A stretch of DNA of 64,000 nt from Lodderomyces elongisporus (lineage: Eukaryota; Ascomycota; Pichiomycetes; Serinales; Debaryomycetaceae), in assembly GCF_030384665.1 (NCBI RefSeq), contig NC_083675.1, forward strand, positions 864,001-928,000, read 5' to 3'. The position numbers and the translations under genes were made by a program. The notes beneath the pieces were generated by a model that saw only the letters and a list, made by a program, of their open reading frames with translations, had not been told where the DNA came from and did not search any database. How positions within the stretch are numbered: position 1 is the stretch's first letter; every line of letters begins with the position of its first letter. Positions 30,960-41,924 of the stretch are shown piece by piece.

Positions 30960-31472
30960 GACGCTACTAGATATATATATATGTATATATATGTGTGTAT
31001 GTATATATTTATATATGTGTATATATGTATATATACAAATGAGACATTGGTTGTGAGTGGGTGTGTATGTGTGTATATTCATATAATTGTGTAGGTACAC
31101 CAAGTAACAATAGAGAAGATTAAGATACGTACTGTATCCATCTTCATGCTTTCTGTTTATCACGTGCCATTAATTTCTTATGAAGAAAAACCACAACAAA
31201 AAATAAAAAATAAAAAATAAAAAAATAAAAACTACTATGGTTGTTAACTTCCTAAACTAGTAATCTCTAAAAGTGTGAAGTTTAAGAGTGTAAATATTGG
31301 AGGTGTAAAGGTCGAAGAAACGTGGGGGAGCAATGGAAAATAAAAAGATATAAAAATAAAAGAAAAAATAGAATATCTAGAACAGCCCCTTTGTCGTAAA
31401 TGAATCACAAATTTACCAGGACACCCGGCTACTGCTAATGCTAGTGCTAATGTTAATACAAGAATATTGAAG

Positions 31473-31514
31473 TAGAGCTAGAGCTAGAGCTAGAGCTAGA
31501 GCTAGAGCTAGAGC
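31473..31514 (+). repeat. (TAGAGC)7 hexanucleotide repeat
   Basis: Seven perfect tandem TAGAGC units, intergenic between EMP47 and TPS1. Each unit boundary forms a GAGCTA/TAGCTC partial palindrome, so both strands can pair with themselves. Hexamer repeats this regular are otherwise absent from the window. Confidence 0.9.
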
Positions 31515-32011
31515 AACTCAAAGCAAATTCAATAAATACGCAAGACCTAAACTAATTTGTGAGACAAGATCTCCCAGAAAAAGAAGTGAAAGAAAAAATA
31601 AAATAATCATCCTTATAATCAAAAACTAAATGTACTATACCTCCTAAATCCTACTTCTTGTTCTTTATCTGTTTTCCTTTTTGGTCATTCCTTCAGCCTA
31701 TTAGCTCTGTGCTTCACAGCTAAGAGCTCTATAGTCTTGGATGGGAATGCTGGGTGATAATTCTTAGTTTTTCTTTTTCAATTCTAGTAAACTTGATCAA
31801 TCATTTTAACAAGAAGATACAGCCTTGTTGTTTAGATGTTGTCCCCCAACGACAGACTCAGCCAAAACAAAAAAAAAATTAAAATAGAACAACAAAACAA
31901 CAGACAGACAAACAAAGGAAAGAACAGAAAAGAATAGAAAAAAGAATTGGAAAATGAACTTTATACTTCCATTTGCCATATAACTCTTTATACATGTCTG
32001 AACAAAAAAAT

Positions 32012-32145
32012 AGGGGCAATAGTGAAAGGGAACAGACCATTGCTCTTTGAAAGGATACCAAAAAGCTGTTGGGTGCTTCCAGTGTGTCTATCTCTCCATC
32101 TCTCTGTGTCTCTCTCTCTGTGTCTTTTCTCTTCTTCTTCCCCTT
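32012..32145. promoter_or_regulatory. Stress-response-element candidates upstream of TPS1
   Basis: AGGGG at 32012-32016 and CCCCT near 32140 are the core of the STRE bound by Msn2/Msn4-type factors. They lie about 610 and 480 bases before the TPS1 start. TPS1 is a classic STRE target in baker's yeast. In CTG-clade species this wiring is less certain. Confidence 0.35.
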
Positions 32146-32620
32146 TTAGCGGAATCCAAATTTTTTTCTTTCCTTTTTGTGCAACCAAAGAAATATATAT
32201 ACTATACTACTGTGCCACATAACACACATCACACACATAGCACACATAACACATATAACACACAATATCAAATAAAAAATTAAAAAATAAAAAAATTTGT
32301 GAAAGGTTCAGCCGACTTATGATTGCTAAATCAATATTCTACTTTAAAGTGAAGAAAAGATTCTACAATTAAAGAAGAAAAAAAGAATCAAACAACAACA
32401 ACATCTGAAACCACGAAGCCTTTGAAATTCAAACTTGAATCGATATCACAATTTGAAAAAGAGAAAAAAAAAATTTTTTTAATAAGAAAGTTTATCATTT
32501 CCTCCTTTTACAAACTCAATTGCGTGTTTGTTTCCAATTTATTCATATATATACCTATATATATATAAATATTTAAATATTTGAACACAAGAAAAGATAG
32601 ACATAGATATAGACATAAAC

Positions 32621-34045
32621 ATGGTTGAGGGAAAAGTATTTGTTGTTTCTAATAGACTTCCAGTGACAATCAAACGTAAAGATGACGGGACATACGACTA
32701 CTCAATGTCCTCCGGTGGCTTGGTCACTGCATTGCAAGGCCTCAAAAAGTCCACAGAGTTTCAATGGCTAGGCTGGCCAGGTCTTGAGATACCTCAAGAT
32801 GAGCAAGAAAAAGTCAACAAGGACTTGGACTCCAAATTCAACTGTACTGCTATTTTCATTAGCGACACGATTGCGGACTTGCACTATAATGGCTTTAGTA
32901 ACTCTATTCTATGGCCATTGTTCCATTACCATCCGGGTGAGATGAACTTTGACGAGAATGCATGGGCAGCATACATCGAGGCCAACAAGAAATTCGCCCA
33001 AGTCTTGGTTGAACAGGTTGAAGATAACGATATGATTTGGGTGCATGACTACCACCTTATGCTCTTGCCAGAAATGCTCCGCGACTTGATTGGACAAAAG
33101 AAGAAGAATATCAGGATTGGGTTCTTCCTCCATACACCGTTCCCAAGTTCAGAGATTTACAGAATCTTGCCTGTTCGAAAAGAAATCTTGATTGGCGTAT
33201 TGAGTTGTGATTTGATAGGCTTCCACACATATGACTATGCAAGACATTTCCTAAGCTCAGTGCTGAGAATTGTCCCCGATGTCAAGACATTACCCAATGG
33301 CATCGAGTACAAGGCGCGCAAGATCCAAATTGGCGCGTTCCCCATTGGTATCGATGTCGATAAATTCACCGAGGGACTCACAAAACCCTCAGTACAAGAT
33401 AGAATTAAACAACTCAAGTCGAAATTTGACGGGGTCAAGGTCATTGTTGGTGTTGATCGATTGGACTATATCAAAGGTGTGCCACAGAAACTCCACGCAT
33501 TTGAAATCTTTCTTGAACAAAATCCTGAATGGATTGGAAAAGTTGTCCTTGTCCAAGTTGCTGTCCCTTCTCGTGGTGATGTAGAGGAGTATCAAAGCTT
33601 GCGTGCCACAGTGAATGAGCTTGTGGGAAGAATTAATGGTCAATTTGGTACTGTTGAATTTGTTCCTATCCATTTCATGCACCGCTCGATCCCATTTGAT
33701 GAATTGATATCACTTTACGACGTGAGCGATGTATGTCTTGTTAGCTCAACACGAGATGGAATGAACTTGGTGAGTTATGAATATATCGCATGCCAAGAAG
33801 ACAGGAAAGGAAGCTTGATTCTTTCTGAGTTTGCCGGTGCCGCACAGAGTCTAAATGGCGCAATCATTGTCAACCCATGGAACACCGAGGATTTGTGTGA
33901 TGCTATTAAGGAGAGTTTAACATTGCCTAGTGAAAAGAGGGAGTTTAATTTCAAAAAGATGTTTTCGTACATCTCAAAGTACACATCAGGGTACTGGGGT
34001 GAATCTTTTGTCAATGAATTATACAAGTGTCAAGAAGGCGTCTAA
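32621..34045 (+). CDS. TPS1: Trehalose-6-phosphate synthase (UDP-glucose forming)
   Basis: A 474-codon GT20 enzyme that makes trehalose-6-phosphate from UDP-glucose and glucose-6-phosphate. This is the first step of trehalose synthesis, important for heat, oxidative and starvation tolerance and for restraining hexokinase. Diagnostic features: VVSNRLPV at the N-terminus, SSGGLVTAL, the active-site block HDYHL at 142-146, a GVDRLDYIKG nucleotide-binding block, and RDGMNLVSYEY from 378. Length matches Candida Tps1 (about 478). The catalytic domain stands alone, without the Tps2-type phosphatase. It converges with the next gene. Confidence 0.97.
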   Translation: MVEGKVFVVSNRLPVTIKRKDDGTYDYSMSSGGLVTALQGLKKSTEFQWLGWPGLEIPQDEQEKVNKDLDSKFNCTAIFISDTIADLHYNGFSNSILWPLFHYHPGEMNFDENAWAAYIEANKKFAQVLVEQVEDNDMIWVHDYHLMLLPEMLRDLIGQKKKNIRIGFFLHTPFPSSEIYRILPVRKEILIGVLSCDLIGFHTYDYARHFLSSVLRIVPDVKTLPNGIEYKARKIQIGAFPIGIDVDKFTEGLTKPSVQDRIKQLKSKFDGVKVIVGVDRLDYIKGVPQKLHAFEIFLEQNPEWIGKVVLVQVAVPSRGDVEEYQSLRATVNELVGRINGQFGTVEFVPIHFMHRSIPFDELISLYDVSDVCLVSSTRDGMNLVSYEYIACQEDRKGSLILSEFAGAAQSLNGAIIVNPWNTEDLCDAIKESLTLPSEKREFNFKKMFSYISKYTSGYWGESFVNELYKCQEGV

Positions 34046-34540
34046 GCTTCTTTTTTTTTTTTTACTTTGCCGTTAATCAATTGGTGACACCAAACAGGTT
34101 TCATGCCAAACAAAAGAAAAGAAATTAAAAGAAGAGAAAAGACAAGGATATGTATATTTATATATACAGTGGTTATAGCTATAGAGAGGCAAAATAGCCT
34201 ATTGAAAAAAAAAAAAGAAAGCAAAGAAGGAAGAGAATAAGTACTAAAGTGGGAATAAAACTTTACTGATTGTTTGCAACTTGTAGCTGATATTCTTTAT
34301 TTGTTTGTATACATATAATATATATATATACCCAACGTCATCTACAATAAAGTACTTGTATAATAAATATATGGATTAAAGAGTCAATGAAATGTGCTGG
34401 AGTAGCATTTGACTTTCCACTTTGAACAGAATATTATATATTGAAACATCCACGCATATCCACATCACAGAGTTCCCTTTTTTGCAAGCACCTTTATTTT
34501 AATGTATATCATTATTGTTATGATTATTATTGATCAACCC
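34046..34540. other. Convergent 3' region
   Basis: AT-rich spacer between two transcript ends. It holds a T-run just after the TPS1 stop (34052-34063) and TATA-like tracts (34315-34332). No gene is seen. Confidence 0.7.
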
Positions 34541-36319
34541 TCAATCAATAACTTCCTTGTTCAAGTATCCGATATTTTCCTCTGTCAAAAGTAACTTGCG
34601 TTTCGTGGCAACATGTCCATCTTTAATCACTTTCAAGTCGGGTCTCAGGTCTTTTCTCGGACTGCTCCTCCTCTGCATCTCTCTGTCTTCTTCTTTCCTC
34701 ACTGATTCTTCAGGAACACTAATCACTTGTGGTCTTATACCTAGTGTCCTCAATAAAGAGTTACCCATGAGAGGATTCATCATTGGCTGTTGATTTTGGT
34801 ACTGATATTGCTGCTGGGAACGAACAAAGTTAGTTTCTGAGTATAGCGAGGAATTAGGGAGGTTCAGTGCTTTATGGAAAAATGGTCTTTTTTGGAATGG
34901 TTTTTCCTCTACGGTTTCCTCCTTTCTTGGCTCCTTTGATTTAATCCTTTTTTCTGCTTTAGTTTTGTTTTCTTTTTCTGAATCATATTGCTCTTCCTCT
35001 TGTTTATAATGACTAACATCTTCCTTGAAATTCTTGGCTGAACTGAATGCTGTCATCAAATATGGCAACTCCTCCGAAATGGTAGATTTGTAAAGACTGT
35101 GTGATCCATAGCTGTATACGGAATCGGCTCTTGAACGCTGCTGCTGCTGCTGCTGCTGATGGTTATTATTTTTGTGGTTGGTATTGGTGATTGAACGGAC
35201 CATGGGTAGTTGAATCGATGACGAGAGAGAGTACTCTGAAAATGTGTCCTCGGGGATATGTGAGCCTGATGACGATGATGAAGAAGATGACGGCGACGCT
35301 CCGTCATTGTCCATGTCAAATATTGAGTGTGGGTCTGTTGCAGTTGTAGCAGTTGTAGCGGCAGATTCTAAATTATCGTGGGGGTCAAGGTGCTCTGGAC
35401 TATTATGATGTTGGTGGTGGTGGTTATGATGGCGTTGATGGCCTGGCTGGCTACCATGATTGTGCTGTCGTGTGTCGCCTCTCTTTCCATATGTGTTCAA
35501 CTCTCGCAGATGTGCTTCCTCTTGTTGCTGATACTCGTGCTCTTCAATAGACTTATCAATCATCCTCTCCATTTTATACTTTTCAAACATCTTTTCCAAA
35601 TCGTTAATCACTGCTAAGCATTCGTATTTTGCATCAAAATCATTGGCCAATATGGCATCGTTCAACTGTCGTAATAGTTCAACAATAAATGTCTTGTAAT
35701 AATTAATTGTATCTTTCTCCTCGTCGTAATCTGCTTCCCCTTCATTATAGTCGCTTTCACTGCCTCCTCTGGCTCCTACACCTACACCTTCATTTAATAT
35801 CTCCAAATCTCTTCCAATCAAGATCAATTTTGCTTTGGAGTAAAAGATTGACAATTCTTCAATTATTTCATTTTTTGACTTGATTATTCGTAGCAAAAGG
35901 CTCGTAAGTATTGTTCCCTCGTCGGACATCAAATCCTTCACGGATAGTAGTTTTGACAGTTTGCTCACCAAATCAATGTCAGATGAGATTTTCACCATTT
36001 TGATATTGAGCTCGGTGCATGCGACGATAACCTTGTCCGCAACACCAGTGTTGAAGATTTTGATCTTATCATCATTATTGACAAAGTGTGTATCTGAGTT
36101 GTAATCTAGCGAGAGAAACTCCCAACTTTTGAATTTGAGTTGGATCTTATCTAGTGTTTGCAAAATAACAAAACATGTGGAGCAGAGCTTATTTAGTTTC
36201 CGTTCACTAATTTCTCGTATCAACTTGATGAGCTGTGATGACTTGGCATGGTCTCTATTAAGATTTGAGTCCTGCACAAGCGTGAGTATGGGGTCTTGAT
36301 ACGGTTCCACATCTGCCAT
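34541..36319 (-). CDS. Unrecognised protein, helical N-terminus and low-complexity middle
   Basis: A 592-codon protein whose family I cannot name with confidence. Residues 1-175 are predicted to form a bundle of long helices (for example LIKLIREISERKLNKLCSTC and LLLRIIKSKNEIIEELSIF), and another helical segment lies near 210-265. The middle has His-rich (about 285-315), Ser-rich and Gln-rich runs. The C-terminal third is charged and includes short blocks that look conserved (FFHKALNLPNSS and NSLLRTLGIRP) and a basic tail. A weak resemblance to Mdm36-type mitochondrial distribution proteins came to mind but is not established. There is no signal peptide and no membrane segment. The start is the first ATG (MADVEPYQDPI). 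Confidence 0.75.
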   Translation of the reverse strand: MADVEPYQDPILTLVQDSNLNRDHAKSSQLIKLIREISERKLNKLCSTCFVILQTLDKIQLKFKSWEFLSLDYNSDTHFVNNDDKIKIFNTGVADKVIVACTELNIKMVKISSDIDLVSKLSKLLSVKDLMSDEGTILTSLLLRIIKSKNEIIEELSIFYSKAKLILIGRDLEILNEGVGVGARGGSESDYNEGEADYDEEKDTINYYKTFIVELLRQLNDAILANDFDAKYECLAVINDLEKMFEKYKMERMIDKSIEEHEYQQQEEAHLRELNTYGKRGDTRQHNHGSQPGHQRHHNHHHQHHNSPEHLDPHDNLESAATTATTATDPHSIFDMDNDGASPSSSSSSSSGSHIPEDTFSEYSLSSSIQLPMVRSITNTNHKNNNHQQQQQQQRSRADSVYSYGSHSLYKSTISEELPYLMTAFSSAKNFKEDVSHYKQEEEQYDSEKENKTKAEKRIKSKEPRKEETVEEKPFQKRPFFHKALNLPNSSLYSETNFVRSQQQYQYQNQQPMMNPLMGNSLLRTLGIRPQVISVPEESVRKEEDREMQRRSSPRKDLRPDLKVIKDGHVATKRKLLLTEENIGYLNKEVID

Positions 36320-37407
36320 TTTGATACGTTGGTGTCAAATACTTGTTTTTATGCCTTGGGTCCCTAATGCTTAAATGCTATGATGCTGTAGTGCTATGAT
36401 GTTTAGACTTCTAAGGTCTAGAAGCTAATAATGTACAATATGTTTATGTTTATGTCCTTGTGAAAATATATAATCTGGGAGTAATGCGTTGATGCCAATA
36501 TTCCTAATCCTTAGTTTATATAAAATTTCTATGACACGGTAGGTGTATATTAAGTGATCTTTTCGAATAGTCACAGTTCAATATATAGGATATGATAAAT
36601 ACAAACTCTATCAGTCTCCCTCTCTTACTCTCTTACTCTCTTACTCTCTCACCCTCTTTCTTGTTCTCTGTTTCTCTCCTTCATGAACGGAGAAAAAAAA
36701 ATTAAAAATTAAAATAAAAAAATTAAAATAAAAAAATAAAAAAAGCAAAACTGCCCCGATGTGAATCTTCTGTCTCCTGTTTTCCAATGTTGTTTTCTGG
36801 CCATGTTTTTGTGTTCTTTTTTTTTTTTTACTTCTTCTTAAAATTGTCTTATATGCTTGTAGATTATCTTTTATTCTGAACTTTACTTTTATAAAAGAAA
36901 CAAAAAAATTAACCCAAAGAGAGTAACCCCACAAGCTTGCAAGTCTTCCGTTTCCTACCATTCTCCTTCAACCAGCCTAAACGGAGTATTTGTTGTTATA
37001 CATTTATTTTCTAGTCTAAAGAACAATTCAGACATGTTGGGAGGAAAAAAAAAAAAACAAAAGGAAAAACCCTTCCCATATTTCCCCCCCCCTAAAAAAA
37101 TAGAAGAAAGTTGAACATGTTCGTTAACGCTTTATCCTCTTACACATGATAGCATACACATGTACATACAAAGGATGCAAATAAAGAGCTCTAGATTTCA
37201 TTCATACTGCGATTCAAAAGTGGGTTAACACACATACAATTTAAGTTCATAGTAGAATTGAAAAAATATAAAATAAAGAATATAAAATAAAATAAAAAAA
37301 TAAAAAAATAATAAAAAAAAAAAATCAGTCGATAATTTTGATTTTGTCACGTGATTTGACAACCAGCACTTTCTTTATTGATGATGATGATGATAATGAT
37401 ATTGTTC

Positions 37408-37445
<38 letters not shown>

Positions 37446-38016
37446 AATATAGGCGTAATAAACCCTTATTCTTATGTCAGCTTTTTAACCAAATTTCTGG
37501 ACCTTGATAATAAAGTGTGTTTGACACCAAATTCAAAGTGTCATATATCATCAACTCTCAAATGACGGCAATCTCAACAACCTTAAACTACAGTTCTTTA
37601 TTAAACGTTGTCAGTCGCATACTTTTTGCTAGATATTATTCCTAAACATTATTCCTGAAGATTATTCCTAGATTCTTTTTTACAATTTTCTTTTTTCAAA
37701 TTCACATTACATCACATATCATTATAAACATTATCTCAATAACATCTCTACGCTATATTCTTTGCTTAACTCTTTTCTTCTTTTTTTTTTGTTTACTTTT
37801 GTTTAACATAAAAGGATCTCATACTCCTGTTTCTTGTCTTTCGTCCCATTTTCTTTTATTCCTCGTTTCCTCATCTAATTCACCTATTTTAATTTGCTTG
37901 AATCTTCTCTTTATTATTATTGTTTTTTTGTTTCATTATTCTTATTCTTGCTTTTGGATTCTTTTTCTTTTCCTTTTTTTTTTCTTTATTGAAATGTTTT
38001 CTGCTGAAACAATACT
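36320..38016. other. Long intergenic before PTC4
   Basis: About 1.7 kb without a supported gene. It contains CTCTTA repeats (about 36620-36650), A/T-run blocks (36690-36740, 37262-37323), a C-run (37085-37092), one full TCACGTGA (37347-37354) and a TTG repeat. It is the promoter side of the 34.5-36.3 kb gene and the 3' side of PTC4. Confidence 0.6.
37408..37446 (+). repeat. (TTG)13 trinucleotide repeat
   Basis: Thirteen TTG units in intergenic DNA. The polyvaline reading in one frame belongs to a short spurious ORF. Confidence 0.9.
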
Positions 38017-39312
38017 TCACCTGAGACCCTTCTCTTTCTCAATCTTTTCAATCATATGGGCATACCACTCATCGATATTCTCTGCAACTCTCCCATCCAG
38101 GTGCAATGCAATGATTATCAACGTCATATTGTCAAATCCTATTCCGGTATAATTATTTGCCATGGTAAGACTATCATTAAGGATATACTCAACAATCTTG
38201 TTCAATTTCCACCCGAGCACTAGCTTATCTCGAATTAACTTGACTAATTGGTCATTTTTGAAACAGTCCCAGATCCCATCGCATGCCATAACAATGAATT
38301 CTGGTGTGGGCTGCTCATTCATATCAAAGATAAGTATATCAGGTTCAACAGTGACTTGGAATGATTCTGGTGGAATATGAATGTATTCATGACTTCCTAA
38401 ACTCTGTCTATCCTTCTGCACCTTGTGCTTGCTCAATGACGACGATGTAGATGAACCCTGTGGTTGCGGATCGTTTCGACCTTCTTCTTCTTCTTCTTGT
38501 TGTTGTTGTTGTGCTTTCTTATTGCTGCGCTCCTTGTCTCTTTCCTCTACTTGTCTTTTGATGTTATCTATTATATAGTTGTTATTGGTAGCAGTGAGGT
38601 ATGGAATCTTGAATTTGAAATCTCCAAACGCCCTACTCAACGCCAAAATCTCATTTATCCGGCCATTAACAATATACCCATTGCTATTCTCAATTCTCAC
38701 CCTTTCACCCATAATGTTGGGTTTTTGGTCATACGAGAGCGACTTGGCTGCACCTGCCGAGGTGGAAATAATACATCGCGAGTCTCCCGTATTTGCCACA
38801 TATAATTTGTTATCTATAATAACAAGTATAGTCCCTGTTGAACCGCAATTGATAAAGTTATCATAGTTGGAAAGTTCGTGGTCAGTCTTGAAAAAAGAAT
38901 GCTTCAACAACCGCAAAACCTCGCCATTCAGGAGCTGTGCTCTTTGTTGACTATTTGAGTTACTATTATTGTGTTGTTGCTGGTGCTGGTGCTGGTGCAG
39001 ATGCTGGTGCTTGTGGCTGTGGGTGTAATCATTATTGTGACTCCTGTTTCGAGATTTACTTCGCTTGCGAATCAATTGTCTAAAAATATATTTGGGCAAG
39101 TGTTCGGCAAGGTACTCGGCGCATTGTTTGCCTCCGTGTCCATCAAACACTCCAAACACGGCAATGGTTTCGTCTTCGTTGATTCTGACATTGTGGGCAT
39201 CTTCCATTGACATCCTATACCCTTGCATGGCGCCAACGCTATAGGAGAGCTTGGCATGGGTCTTGTAGTCCAATTGTTTCTCTTCAATTGGATGCGAAAG
39301 CAATTGTCCCAT
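38017..39312 (-). CDS. PTC4: PP2C-type protein phosphatase Ptc4
   Basis: A 431-codon Mg/Mn-dependent Ser/Thr phosphatase. The N-terminus MGQLLSHP is shared with baker's yeast Ptc4, and Gly2 offers a possible myristoylation site. Metal-binding motifs are E37-D38 in SMEDAH, D57 in FDGHGG, D345 in CDGIWD and D394 in GFDNM; all are present, so it should be active. Two low-complexity insertions break the fold: His/Asn/Gln-rich (about 85-125) and Gln/Glu-rich followed by Ser (about 258-300). Ptc4-type enzymes have been linked to mitochondrial and stress MAP-kinase control. Divergent to the GH130-like gene. Confidence 0.9.
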   Translation of the reverse strand: MGQLLSHPIEEKQLDYKTHAKLSYSVGAMQGYRMSMEDAHNVRINEDETIAVFGVFDGHGGKQCAEYLAEHLPKYIFRQLIRKRSKSRNRSHNNDYTHSHKHQHLHQHQHQQQHNNSNSNSQQRAQLLNGEVLRLLKHSFFKTDHELSNYDNFINCGSTGTILVIIDNKLYVANTGDSRCIISTSAGAAKSLSYDQKPNIMGERVRIENSNGYIVNGRINEILALSRAFGDFKFKIPYLTATNNNYIIDNIKRQVEERDKERSNKKAQQQQQEEEEEGRNDPQPQGSSTSSSLSKHKVQKDRQSLGSHEYIHIPPESFQVTVEPDILIFDMNEQPTPEFIVMACDGIWDCFKNDQLVKLIRDKLVLGWKLNKIVEYILNDSLTMANNYTGIGFDNMTLIIIALHLDGRVAENIDEWYAHMIEKIEKEKGLR

Positions 39313-40351
39313 GGTGAAGATTCCAAATAAATTATTTTATTTCTTCCAATTCGTTAAGAAAAAAAAGGGGGAGGGGGGCAGGGCAGGACAGGGGGGAAAA
39401 CAAACTTGTTTGTAATAGTGTTTATTTTTTTTGTCAAGAGAGTGTAGATTAGACTAAAGAAATGAGTTTTGTTTCCATCTACAAGTATATTGCAATGATA
39501 CTTATTTCCTCTTATCTGAACAGATGATGGAGTTGGAAGGAGAGGTTTTTGTACCCAATAATTACCGAGACAATTAAATTTTCTGTCTTTTTGTTGTTTT
39601 TTTTTCTTTGTCTCTCTCTCTCTCTCTCTATCCGTTTGCTTTTTAGGTCAAAAGGGGTTTTTTTTTTGGTTTTTTTTTTGAGTTTATTTCGGAATGGGTG
39701 GGGCGAAGGGGAAAGGTAAGAAAAGAACGTACCGGGGTGCTCTGAAACTATGAAGAGTAACATTGGAAATAGCGAGTGGAGAAAGAACACGACAATCTTT
39801 TCAGCACAAACATTGTCGCAAACACTGTCGCAAAATGCTATTGCGAATATATTACTCTCAGTCTCTTTTTTATTTCTTCTATTTAAGCTACGGTCATATG
39901 AAACGACATTACATCACATGACATGAACAATGTCTCCTTTTATTTGTTTGTTTCTTTTTTATTATTATTATTACGACATTTGACTTATAGTACACTACCA
40001 TACACAATATGAGATTTATTAACGACTTTTGGTTGCAAAGTATGGGGTAACACAGTAACAATTAGTGCAGCTACTGTGTTTCATTCTCTCTTTCTTAACT
40101 TTCTCTACTCTCTCTTTCCTTTCCTTTCCTTCCCTTTCTTCTCCCACTAACTCGTGCACACGCACACGCTCACCGTATTCAGTCGAGAGCAAGAAAATGA
40201 ACAATGTCAATAACACGAGAGAGTTTCAAGTATTTATTTATTTTTTTTTGGGGGAAAATAGTCTCTGAAATACAATTATAGAAGTATATATCGGACCTTG
40301 TATCAAATTATTGTTCCGTCTTTTTAAGAGAAGTAGATTAGTTGGCGCAAA
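39313..40351. other. Divergent promoter, PTC4 and GH130-like genes
   Basis: A non-coding spacer of about 1 kb with G-runs (39367-39400), T-runs (39597-39605, 39659-39680), a CT microsatellite (39612-39628) and a TTCCTTTCC-like pyrimidine tract (about 40112-40143). Confidence 0.65.
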
Positions 40352-41398
40352 ATGATGCTTCCTTTGAACATAAACAGGGACACGCCAGATGGCAAGAACT
40401 ACCAGCCACCAAAGACATTCCCAATTGGTCCATTTAAAAAGTACAAGCACAACCCTATATTGAAGCCCGACCCCGACGTTGAATGGGAATCCGCCTACTT
40501 GTACAATGCAACAGCCATTGTTGTTGACGTCCATGTTATTATGCTATATAGAGCACAGAACAAGGCCAAACTATCTTCTGTTGGGCTCGCATGGTCAATT
40601 GACGGTATTAATTTCAAAAAACACAAAAGACCAGTGATCACGGCGACCGAATCGTATGAACAAGGAGGAGGAATCGAGGACCCGCGTATCATTCGCGACC
40701 CAAAGTCCAAATTGTTTGTTGTCACATATACAGCTTTTGACTTGCACACGGCTCGCTTATGTGTTGCCACAAGCGAAGATTTATTCCACTGGCACAAACA
40801 TGGTCCTATTGTTCCACCTTATTGGAACGATATAGCAATCACGGCCAATGGCAACAGAATCATCCGTCATAACTGGTCCAAGAGTGGTGCCATTTTCAAT
40901 GAAAAAAACAAAGATGGCAAATATTACATGATTTGGGGTGATTGTCAACTTCACTTGGCCGAGTCCGAGGATTTGAAGCACTGGAAGTTGACCAGTGACA
41001 ATATAAACTCCAACATTTGGGCGAAACAGATATTACATAGAGAAAATAAGCTAATTGAAAGTGGGCCAGCACCAATAAAGATGGATGCAGGCAAAGGCAA
41101 AGGCAAAGACAAAAACCAATGGATATTTATATACAATGCTGCAACTACAGGCGGCGAAGACTTGGCAAAGGGAACATACACAATAAACCAAGCGCTCGTA
41201 GATTATGACGATATCAAACTGGGGCCAGTTGCAAGAGTCGAAAGACCAACATTGAGACCCGAGCTGGCTAACGAAGTAAAGGGACAAGTTGACCAGGTGG
41301 TCTTTTGTGAAGGAATTGTTCAGTTTAACGGCCAATGGTTCTTGTACTATGGCCAAGGCGATTCCGAGTTGGGAGTTGCCATTGCTCCTGTTAATTGA
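40352..41398 (+). CDS. GH130-like glycoside phosphorylase/hydrolase (beta-mannoside type)
   Basis: A 348-codon single-domain protein with a five-bladed beta-propeller pattern. The GH130 signature GGGIEDPRI lies around 105-113, with D110 as the likely general acid. Other blocks are P(I/F)GPFKKYKHNPIL at the start, WNDIAI and SGPAPIK. The family includes bacterial mannosyl-oligosaccharide phosphorylases and beta-1,2-mannosidases. There is no signal peptide, so it is probably cytosolic. A Lys/Gly-rich run (about 249-257) looks like an insertion. GH130 is mainly bacterial. In a yeast that makes beta-1,2-mannosides this enzyme could recycle them, but that is inference, and a GH32/GH43-like function cannot be ruled out. 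Confidence 0.65.
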   Translation: MMLPLNINRDTPDGKNYQPPKTFPIGPFKKYKHNPILKPDPDVEWESAYLYNATAIVVDVHVIMLYRAQNKAKLSSVGLAWSIDGINFKKHKRPVITATESYEQGGGIEDPRIIRDPKSKLFVVTYTAFDLHTARLCVATSEDLFHWHKHGPIVPPYWNDIAITANGNRIIRHNWSKSGAIFNEKNKDGKYYMIWGDCQLHLAESEDLKHWKLTSDNINSNIWAKQILHRENKLIESGPAPIKMDAGKGKGKDKNQWIFIYNAATTGGEDLAKGTYTINQALVDYDDIKLGPVARVERPTLRPELANEVKGQVDQVVFCEGIVQFNGQWFLYYGQGDSELGVAIAPVN

Positions 41399-41924
41399 GA
41401 ATGGGTGGTAGTGAAGAGGAATTTGGTGAAGAAAAAAGAGGGGCGGGGAAAAGCAGAAAAGCAAAAAAGCAGAAAAGCAGAAAAGCTTTAGAAGAAAGAA
41501 AATATAATACAAGAAAAGAGAAGAAGAAGATGAAGAAGATGATGATTAAAAAAACCGTGTAAACGATTTAATTCTTTAGCCTCTTTTAACAAATTCTCAT
41601 TTGATCTCTAATACAACTACATCTACTATTGTTATCATTTTAGTATTTCTCGAAAATTAACGCTTATCACCAAAATTATAAAAGCCGAGAATAAAGTAGT
41701 GCAAAATTGTCCTCTTTTTTTAATTATAAAGATTACCAGAGCCAGCCCGTTTTTTAATCTGATAACAAACAATTGCGATTACAACAACCGCCACAAGAGC
41801 AAGTGCAAGAGCCACAACGCAAAGCACCCTTTTACCCGGGGAAAACAAAATAATAATAGAACAAGTCAATTGCTTATTACGAGCTGTCCAACAAACATAT
41901 GCTAACGAGTGAGTCGCAGATGTT
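41399..41924. other. Intergenic, upstream of the ATG14-like gene
   Basis: Contains a tandem array of an AGCAGAAA(A)-type unit (41452-41486) and GAAGAAGAT repeats (41520-41547). A short ORF at 41699-41905 contains several Cys and His residues; it is not in frame with the next gene and its status is open. Confidence 0.55.

Larger units (their letters stand above)
30960..32620. other. Long intergenic upstream of TPS1
   Basis: Non-coding as far as I can see. It includes TATA/TATG tracts (30968-31040), a hexanucleotide repeat (31473-31514), CA-rich sequence (32221-32266) and TATA-like sequence just before TPS1 (32545-32580). Stress-element-like AGGGG and CCCCT motifs are present. A TCACGTG-like site (TATCACGTGCC, about 31160) lies after EMP47. 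Confidence 0.6.

Noticed and set aside
37408..37446. CRISPR-like or coding interpretation of the trinucleotide repeats (TTG, CAA, CTT)
   Set aside because: They are simple tandem microsatellites without spacers, in eukaryotic nuclear DNA.
41699..41905. Short Cys/His-containing ORF as a missing N-terminal exon of the ATG14-like gene
   Set aside because: It is out of frame with the gene, no splice donor or branch site is evident, and the cysteine spacing does not fit the expected motif.
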